Below are positions 1-5,659 of a stretch of 10,907 bases of DNA, in pieces (positions within the stretch are counted from its first letter, which is position 1; each line of letters opens with the position of its first letter). Both the position numbers and the translations under genes were made by a program. The notes beneath the pieces are model-generated. The model was not told the DNA's origin and did no database searches. It was given only the letters and a program-made list of their open reading frames with translations. This DNA comes from Nitrospirota bacterium (GTDB taxonomy: Bacteria > Nitrospirota > Thermodesulfovibrionia > Thermodesulfovibrionales > Magnetobacteriaceae), in the NCBI GenBank assembly GCA_015232165.1, contig JADGAE010000039.1, positions 1 through 10,907 on the forward strand, in the 5' to 3' direction.

Positions 1-221
1 GTGAGGGATTAATAGAAGGTGAGATAAAGGGTAAAGCTGAGGGCTTGCTTGAGGGTATAGAAGCGATTCTTGAGATTAAATACGGCTCTAACGGTCTTGA
101 GCTTATGGATATGATAAGGAATATTGGTACCTTAGAAAAACTTAGTCAACTAAAGGTCATTATAAAGAAGTCTGATACGGTAGACGAAGTAAGAGCGAGC
201 CTTATTGCTATGCTTAAGTAA
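1..221 (+). CDS. Rpn-like PD-(D/E)XK nuclease/transposase family protein, C-terminal fragment (5' end outside window)
   Basis: An open frame enters from the left edge (first full codon at base 3) and ends with TAA at 219-221, giving the last 72 residues of a protein. It starts with Glu-Gly-rich repeat sequence (EGLIEGEIKGKAEGLLEG) and continues with a helical tail beginning IEAILEIKYGSNGLELM. Ungapped against the end of the complete copy at 8689-9552, I count about 26 identities in 59 positions, so the two are diverged paralogues rather than a recent duplication. The nuclease domain itself, expected upstream, is outside the window, so whether the gene is intact cannot be said. Function follows from the paralogue: a Rpn/transposase_31-type endonuclease of recombination-associated elements. 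The family assignment is fairly safe, the activity is not testable here. Confidence 0.75.
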   Translation, partial: EGLIEGEIKGKAEGLLEGIEAILEIKYGSNGLELMDMIRNIGTLEKLSQLKVIIKKSDTVDEVRASLIAMLK

Positions 222-424
222 AACTAAACTTTACAGGTGTATATGGCAAGTACCTGATAGGGTACAGAACGTGAAGGGCTTACTGACATGTCGAATACTT
301 ACAGCGCAATGATCTGTCTGTTGCAAAGTTGTAATCATTATACGCGGTATGCCTTCCCTCTGGCAGAGGAGGTAAACGCTTGTTAAGCAGAAGAGTATAA
401 GTAGCTATAACAACAGAAGAAAAG

Positions 425-441
425 AAGGGGACTCCCCCCTT
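425..441. repeat. Short GC-rich intergenic hairpin
   Basis: The arms AAGGGG (425-430) and CCCCTT (436-441) pair around a five-base loop, 33 bases upstream of the kinase start codon. The 13 bases at 423-435 recur exactly at 10826-10838 in the hairpin cluster upstream of aroB, which marks this as one copy of a dispersed intergenic hairpin family. There is no U-run after it on the plus strand, so it is not a textbook terminator. Apart from this hairpin I see nothing recognisable in the 222-474 gap. Confidence 0.5.
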
Positions 442-474
442 GCCGTAAATGAGCGATGTGTGTCAATATTCTAA

Positions 475-2724
475 ATGGATTACAATGACGATGATGAGTT
501 TCTGAAAAAGCTCCTGGCCACTTACATCGTTGAGGCGCGGGAGCATATCTCGGGGATAGCGTCTGGGCTGCTTGCCCTGGAGAAGCTGCCGGAAAGGACG
601 CAACAGTTGCCGATCATAGAGAAGGTCTACAGGGAGGCGCACAGCCTCAAGGGTGCCGCCGGTTCCGTGAATCTTGAGGACACGGTGGCAGTCTGCCAGT
701 GTCTTGAGAGTCTGTTTGCGGCCTTAAAGAGGGGGGAAGTGACCCTCCATCCGGGGTTGTTTGACCTGCTCTTTGATGCCTCGGACTTGATTAACGAACT
801 GGCCCTAAACACCCAGCCTGATTCGAGATCGGTTGAACCCACACGCCTGGACAACATAAACCAACAGCTCATGGCAGCCACCAAGGGAGAGCAGATGCCC
901 GTTAAAACCCCCGTAATGCAACAGAGCAAGAAGGTCCCAGTCCCTGTGAGCAAATCCGACGGTGATGCCGGGGAGACGGTACGCATCCCCGTGTCAAAGC
1001 TGGATACCCTGATACTACAGACGGAGGAGCTGATTGCGGTTAAGATTGCCGGTAAACAGCACGTCTCATTCATCGCGCAACTCAAGGGCATGCTCCAGAC
1101 GTGGACGGAACAATGGTCGCGGGTACAGCCGCATTACAAAAAGATTGCACGTGATATCGGAACCGGACAATCGGACGACGGTGGCACCGCTGACATGGTG
1201 AGGTTTCTTCGGTGGAATCACCGGTTTTTCAGCTCCGTGCAGGATAGGCTCGTGTATCTGAAGACCCTGGCAGAGGATGACTACTACGGCATCACGTCTC
1301 TGGCAGATTCTCTGATGCAGGAGGCCAGAGGGCTGATCATGTTTCCCCTGTCATCGATACTTGAGTCATTGCCCAAGGTCATACGGGACATATGCCGCCG
1401 GCAGGGTAAGGAGGTTGACCTGATTATCCGTGGCGGCGATATCGAAATAGACAAGCGGTTGTTGCAGGCTCTAAAGGACCCGTTGCTGCATATCGTGAGG
1501 AATTGCGTTGACCACGGCGTAGAGATGCCCGATGACCGTGTCGCCCGTGGCAAGCCTGCCCGTGGCAAGGTCGTTATAGACGTTGCCCGGCACGACGGCA
1601 ACAAGATAGAACTTACGGTTTCTGATGACGGCTCCGGTATCAACGTTGCCAGGGTAAAGGCGGCAGCGTTGAGTCAGGGGCTGATATCTCATCAACAGTG
1701 CACGGGGTTGAGCGACACGGAGGCAATGCAGCTTATCCTGCAATCAGGCCTCTCCACCAGCACGGTAGTGACCGATCTATCCGGTCGAGGGCTTGGCCTG
1801 GCCATAGTCAGGGAAAAGATAGAGGGGCTTGGCGGGAGCATCTCTATAGAATCGACCGCCGGAGAGTCAACGACGTTTCGGCTGGTATTACCAATGACGC
1901 TTGCCACCTTTCGGGGGACCATCATCGAGTTGGGCAGGGAGGTCTTTGCGGTACCAACGGCAAGCGTGCATAGGGTCATCAGCGTAAAGCGGGAGGTCAT
2001 CATCACGGTGGAAGGTAAGGAGGTCGTTGACGTCGATGGCAGGTTTGTCTCCCTGGTGAGGCTTGCCGATGTCCTCGGTCTTGACACAGAACGGGAGGAC
2101 GGCAACAGTATCAACGCAATTATCCTGACCTCCGGGGCACGACACATGGCCTTTGTCATTACCGGTGTGCAGGGGGAGGACGAGATACTGGTCAAGGGCC
2201 TGGGCAGGCAGCTCTCACGGGTCAGAAACATAGCGGCCGCCACGGTGCTGGCAACAGGAAAGGTGGCGCTGATTCTCAATGTCTCAGACCTTATGAGGTC
2301 TACCGTAGCATATAGTCGGGGTGTAACCCACCCGCCCACCCAAGCTGGTAAACCCAAAAGACCCTCCGTCCTGGTAGTTGAAAACTCCATCACAGCCAGG
2401 ATGCTCATGAAGAACATCCTGGAGTTGGCAGGATACAACGTAAAGACCACGGTGGATGGCGAAGATGCCCTTGCGGCACTTAGAGAGGCGACCTTCGACC
2501 TGGTCGTTTCGGACGTTGCAATGCCGCGACTTAACGGCCTCGAACTCACTCAAAGAATACGCGCCGACAAGCGTCATGCAGATGTCCCGGTCGTCCTGGT
2601 AACAGGCATGGAGTCCCAAGAGGACAAACGCAAAGGCATAGAAGTTGGAGCAAACGCATACATCGTCAAAAGCAGCTTCGACCAAAACAACCTCCTGGAA
2701 GTCATGAAAAGACTCGCCGGATGA
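475..2724 (+). CDS. CheA-type hybrid sensor histidine kinase/response regulator
   Basis: A cytoplasmic CheA-family kinase that would autophosphorylate on its HPt histidine and pass phosphate to response regulators, including its own receiver domain. Domains in order: HPt about 8-115 with the HSLKG motif (phosphoacceptor His56); a Pro/Lys linker about 140-165 and no CheY-binding P2 domain; an extended helical dimerisation region about 169-290; an HATPase domain about 300-470 with the N box HIVRNCVDHG (Asn343), the G1 box DDGSG and the G2 box GRGLGLAIV; a CheW-like domain about 473-610; and a receiver domain about 630-749 with Asp680, Thr710 and Lys732. This layout is that of WspE/FrzE-like or pilus-type CheA hybrids rather than plain flagellar CheA. 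In the receiver, the usual acidic pair is Glu636-Asn637, an unusual substitution. An in-frame TAA at 472-474 makes ATG475 the first possible start; no clear Shine-Dalgarno precedes it. No cheW, cheR, cheB or receptor gene is in the window, so its pathway is unknown. Confidence 0.9.
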   Translation: MDYNDDDEFLKKLLATYIVEAREHISGIASGLLALEKLPERTQQLPIIEKVYREAHSLKGAAGSVNLEDTVAVCQCLESLFAALKRGEVTLHPGLFDLLFDASDLINELALNTQPDSRSVEPTRLDNINQQLMAATKGEQMPVKTPVMQQSKKVPVPVSKSDGDAGETVRIPVSKLDTLILQTEELIAVKIAGKQHVSFIAQLKGMLQTWTEQWSRVQPHYKKIARDIGTGQSDDGGTADMVRFLRWNHRFFSSVQDRLVYLKTLAEDDYYGITSLADSLMQEARGLIMFPLSSILESLPKVIRDICRRQGKEVDLIIRGGDIEIDKRLLQALKDPLLHIVRNCVDHGVEMPDDRVARGKPARGKVVIDVARHDGNKIELTVSDDGSGINVARVKAAALSQGLISHQQCTGLSDTEAMQLILQSGLSTSTVVTDLSGRGLGLAIVREKIEGLGGSISIESTAGESTTFRLVLPMTLATFRGTIIELGREVFAVPTASVHRVISVKREVIITVEGKEVVDVDGRFVSLVRLADVLGLDTEREDGNSINAIILTSGARHMAFVITGVQGEDEILVKGLGRQLSRVRNIAAATVLATGKVALILNVSDLMRSTVAYSRGVTHPPTQAGKPKRPSVLVVENSITARMLMKNILELAGYNVKTTVDGEDALAALREATFDLVVSDVAMPRLNGLELTQRIRADKRHADVPVVLVTGMESQEDKRKGIEVGANAYIVKSSFDQNNLLEVMKRLAG

Positions 2725-2759
2725 AGACAAGAACAGGTAAAGATTAGGAAGAAAAAAAG

Positions 2760-2773
2760 GGGCGGAGCCGCCC
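2760..2773 (+). terminator. Probable intrinsic terminator after the kinase gene
   Basis: GGGCG (2760-2764) pairs with CGCCC (2769-2773) around the loop GAGC, preceded by an A-run and followed by a T-rich stretch (TCCTTCTTT), 35 bases after the kinase stop codon. The A-run before and T-rich run after could let it work on either strand. The stem and flank closely resemble the hairpin at 10856-10881, so it may be a family repeat that doubles as a terminator. Confidence 0.6.
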
Positions 2774-2814
2774 TCCTTCTTTAGCTTTTCTTACATGCAG
2801 AAACTTTAACCCTC

Positions 2815-2844
2815 TTGACATGCATGGCAGTGTTTTGTTACATT
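2815..2844 (+). promoter_or_regulatory. Candidate sigma-70-type promoter of the DUF2760/Hsp70 operon
   Basis: A perfect -35 hexamer TTGACA (2815-2820) is followed after 18 bases by TACATT (2839-2844), four of six matches to TATAAT, with a TG one base upstream as in extended -10 promoters. It lies about 40 bases upstream of the first gene of the operon and after the kinase terminator. I see no CIRCE inverted repeat and no sigma-32-like element, so heat-shock control is not indicated by the sequence. Confidence 0.45.
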
Positions 2845-2885
2845 GTATAAGTTTGAGACTATAAATAAGGGCTGAGGTAAAAAAA

Positions 2886-3608
2886 GTGATGGTAGATTTA
2901 AAGAAGGTACTGTACGTATTATTTGGTTTTATAACCGGGTCTATGGGTGCTTTATCGGTGGTGCTTCCTCAGTTGAGTGGTCTGAGTGCATCTACCAGGG
3001 CGGGGGTGCTTATTGCCTTGGGTGTGGTGTTGTCACTTGTGCTCTACGTGATGGTCAAGCTCATCATGAGTGGGATTGTCAAGGAACTCAACGATCAGAT
3101 GGTGGCAAAGAAACGCTCGGAGGATGCTGCACGGAGGGTGAAGTATCCCGTTGTTGCCGAAACAAGGGTTGTAGAGAAATCCCCTGATCCCGAGGTAATA
3201 AATGCGATGGTGGCGGAAAAAGTGGCGGAGAAAACCACGGCAAAGGTGGCACAGGTGCTTGCTATGTTTCAGAAGAAGGGACGGTTGATCGACTTCCTGC
3301 AGGAGGACATCAGCGCCTTTGATGACAGTCAGGTTGGACACGCCGTCAGGAGCATACACAAGGAGTGCAAGGAGGCCATGGCAGAGTACCTGAGCCTGGA
3401 ACCTATACGGAAAGAATCAGAGGGGAGTGAGATAACCATGGAAAGTGGCTTTGACCCCTCAGCCATTCGTATCACCGGTAATGCAAGCGGGCAACCCCCG
3501 TTTAAAGGAATCTTGAGACATAGCGGCTGGACACTGGCAGGGACCAGACTGCCGGAGCAAAATCAAAACCTCACTGTTATAGAGCCCGCTGAGATAGAGA
3601 TACTTTAA
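2886..3608 (+). CDS. Membrane-anchored DUF2760-domain protein
   Basis: No biochemical function is known to me for this family. The 240-residue product opens with a membrane hairpin: two hydrophobic helices at about 8-28 and 38-62, with Lys6-Lys7 before and several Lys after, so both ends should face the cytoplasm. A charged Lys/Glu/Ala-rich linker (about 70-117, probably helical) leads to a conserved C-terminal domain (about 118-240) with the blocks GRLIDFLQEDIS, GFDPSAIRITGN and PPFKGILRHSGW, which I recognise as DUF2760. Proteins of this family are, to my knowledge, commonly encoded beside atypical Hsp70 genes, exactly as here: two Hsp70 genes follow on the same strand. A role as membrane tether or adaptor for them is inference. 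Start: GTG2886 with GAGG at 2874-2877 (eight bases); ATG2889 directly after it is the alternative. No J-domain HPD motif is present. Confidence 0.8.
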   Translation: MMVDLKKVLYVLFGFITGSMGALSVVLPQLSGLSASTRAGVLIALGVVLSLVLYVMVKLIMSGIVKELNDQMVAKKRSEDAARRVKYPVVAETRVVEKSPDPEVINAMVAEKVAEKTTAKVAQVLAMFQKKGRLIDFLQEDISAFDDSQVGHAVRSIHKECKEAMAEYLSLEPIRKESEGSEITMESGFDPSAIRITGNASGQPPFKGILRHSGWTLAGTRLPEQNQNLTVIEPAEIEIL

Positions 3609-3717
3609 TAAAAGAATCAAAATATTTGTCCATCTATAGTTGATTTACCGGGCAGCAGCAGAGGCAAGGTGAGAGATTGGGTGCCCCGGGGGTAACTTAC
3701 TACAGGGAGGTAATATT

Positions 3718-5652
3718 ATGGAACAAGCACGTTATATTGTAGGAATTGACCTTGGTACAACGAACTGTGTAGTTGCATACATTGATACACACAACAACAC
3801 GGATGATACCAAAAAGGGTACCGAAAACGAAAAAAACACGGAGAGTATCCTGTTTGTAATCCCTCAAATAACGGACATGGGCTGTGTGGAGGGGCTTATG
3901 TATCTACCGTCGTTTTTGTTTATCCCCCCAAGTGGTGAAGACCCTGATAAACACTACAAATTGCCCTGGGCTGAAAACATGCCTTATGTGGCAGGCAAGT
4001 ACGCACTAAAGCGCGGGGCGCAGTCCCCTGCACTGCTGGTGTCAAGTGCGAAGTCCTGGTTGTGTAATCAGGCGGTGGACAGGACCTCAGCCATCCTGCC
4101 ATACTCGGCACCCGACTCCGTTAAGAAGCTCTCACCACTGGAGGTATCAACCTACTTCCTGAAACACATCCGCCAGGCATGGAACTTCACAATGGCGGCA
4201 GACAACACACAATACGCCCTGGAAAATCAGGACGTCTATATAACCGTGCCGGCCTCCTTTGATGCCGTAGCACGTGAACTGACCGTCCAGGCAGCCAACT
4301 CCGCAGGGCTGACCAACATAACACTCCTGGAAGAACCCCTGACCGCATTCTACGCCTGGCTCAACAGAAGCAAGGATGACTGGAGAAGGCACACAAAGGT
4401 CGGTGACATCATCCTTGTCTGTGACATAGGCGGTGGAACGACCGACTTCAGCCTCATTGAGGTTGCACAGGAGGAGGGAGACCTCGTGTTAAAGCGCATA
4501 GCCGTGGGCGATCACATACTGCTGGGCGGTGATAACATGGACCTGGCTATGGCCTATGCCGTTAAAAAGGGGTTTGCCCAACAGGGGGTCAACCTCGACC
4601 AGTACCAGATGCTCGGCCTGATACAGAGCGTCAGGGAGGCCAAGGAAAAGATGTTGAGCGACCCCGATGTGTCCTCTCTTGCCATCGCGGTACTTGGCCG
4701 TGGCCGCTCAGTCGTTGGCGGAACCATACAGACAACCCTCCAACGCCAAGAGGTACAACAGACCCTCGTGGAGGGCTTCTTTCCGCAATGTAATATCTCC
4801 GATTTACCTATAGAGCGCAGCGCCACCGGGCTTAAGGAACTCGGCCTCCATTACGCGGCCGATACTGCGGTAACAAAACACATGTCCAGGTTCCTCAGAC
4901 AGCACGTTCAAAAGATTGATGACTCAACGCATCACAAAAAAGAATCCCCCCAAAAAACAACAACCTCTGCCAAAAAGCCCCATGCCAAGCCCGTACACGA
5001 AAGGAGTTTTATACATCCAACCAAGATACTCTTTAACGGCGGCGTGACAAAGGCGCAGGGGTTGTGTCTTCGCATCGTGGATGTACTTAACCGGTGGCTG
5101 CAGGCTGAGGGTTCCGGAGCCGTGGAGGTGCTTTCAGGCAACGACCCCGACATAGCGGTGGCACTGGGGGCAACCTACTACGGGTTTACTCGCAGGGGCA
5201 AGGGGATCAGGGTCCGTGCGGGGGCGGGCAGGTCATACTATGTGGGCATAGAGACTGCCATGCCGGCCGTCCCGGGTATGACACCGCCGATTAAAGCCGT
5301 GTGTGTCGTCCCATTTGGGATGGAGGAGGGCACGGACATCGTCATCGAAGGACAGGAGTTTGGCCTCGTCGTCGGTGAACAATCCACCTTCAGGTTCCTT
5401 AGCTCCACCACCCGAAAGACGGACGCTGCCGGAGATGTACTCGATGAGTGGGAGACGGAACAATTGATGGAACTGGCACCGTTTGAAACCACCCTCGCCG
5501 CCGATGGCACTGAAGGGGCCGTCATACCCGTTAAGCTGCACAGTTACCTGACGGAGACGGGGTCACTTCAGTTGTGGTGCAAACATTCTACGGGCACAAA
5601 CAAGTGGAAGCTCGAGTTTAACGTAAGAACCAGCGACCAATCCGCCACCTGA
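3718..5652 (+). CDS. Atypical lid-less Hsp70-family ATPase (first of pair)
   Basis: A 644-residue Hsp70-type ATPase. Nucleotide-binding motifs are intact: phosphate-1 GIDLGTTN (Asp11), AKSWL (Lys112, placed like the catalytic Lys70 of DnaK), LLEEPLTAF (Glu206, like Glu171), phosphate-2 DIGGGTTDF (236-244), GGDNMD (270-275) and the adenosine motif ILFNGGV (437-443). A Lys/Thr/Pro-rich insertion (about 400-432) precedes the adenosine motif and is absent from the downstream paralogue. The region after about 500 looks like a beta-rich substrate-binding module ending near KWKLEFNVR; the protein then stops, so the DnaK helical lid and acidic tail are missing. The start is fixed by GGGAGG at 3705-3710, seven bases before ATG. 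It follows the DUF2760 gene by 109 bases and precedes the second Hsp70 gene by seven, so co-expression is likely. This is not dnaK: no dnaJ or grpE is nearby and the C-terminus differs. The client is unknown. Confidence 0.88.
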   Translation: MEQARYIVGIDLGTTNCVVAYIDTHNNTDDTKKGTENEKNTESILFVIPQITDMGCVEGLMYLPSFLFIPPSGEDPDKHYKLPWAENMPYVAGKYALKRGAQSPALLVSSAKSWLCNQAVDRTSAILPYSAPDSVKKLSPLEVSTYFLKHIRQAWNFTMAADNTQYALENQDVYITVPASFDAVARELTVQAANSAGLTNITLLEEPLTAFYAWLNRSKDDWRRHTKVGDIILVCDIGGGTTDFSLIEVAQEEGDLVLKRIAVGDHILLGGDNMDLAMAYAVKKGFAQQGVNLDQYQMLGLIQSVREAKEKMLSDPDVSSLAIAVLGRGRSVVGGTIQTTLQRQEVQQTLVEGFFPQCNISDLPIERSATGLKELGLHYAADTAVTKHMSRFLRQHVQKIDDSTHHKKESPQKTTTSAKKPHAKPVHERSFIHPTKILFNGGVTKAQGLCLRIVDVLNRWLQAEGSGAVEVLSGNDPDIAVALGATYYGFTRRGKGIRVRAGAGRSYYVGIETAMPAVPGMTPPIKAVCVVPFGMEEGTDIVIEGQEFGLVVGEQSTFRFLSSTTRKTDAAGDVLDEWETEQLMELAPFETTLAADGTEGAVIPVKLHSYLTETGSLQLWCKHSTGTNKWKLEFNVRTSDQSAT

Positions 5653-5659
5653 TACCACA

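Noticed and set aside
449..505. An 18-codon frame (ATG449) overlapping the kinase start in another frame
   Set aside because: No Shine-Dalgarno, no conservation evidence and no resemblance to a leader peptide; too short to support.
1692..2549. A 285-codon open frame on the minus strand opposite the kinase gene
   Set aside because: It lies wholly within a well-supported kinase gene, its translation is Ser/Thr/Arg-rich without any domain, and it is what codon bias of the opposite strand produces.
2780..2886. A heat-shock operator (CIRCE) or sigma-32 promoter before the Hsp70 operon
   Set aside because: No TTAGCACTC/GAGTGCTAA inverted repeat or CTTGAA/CCCCAT-type pair was found; only a sigma-70-like promoter is visible.
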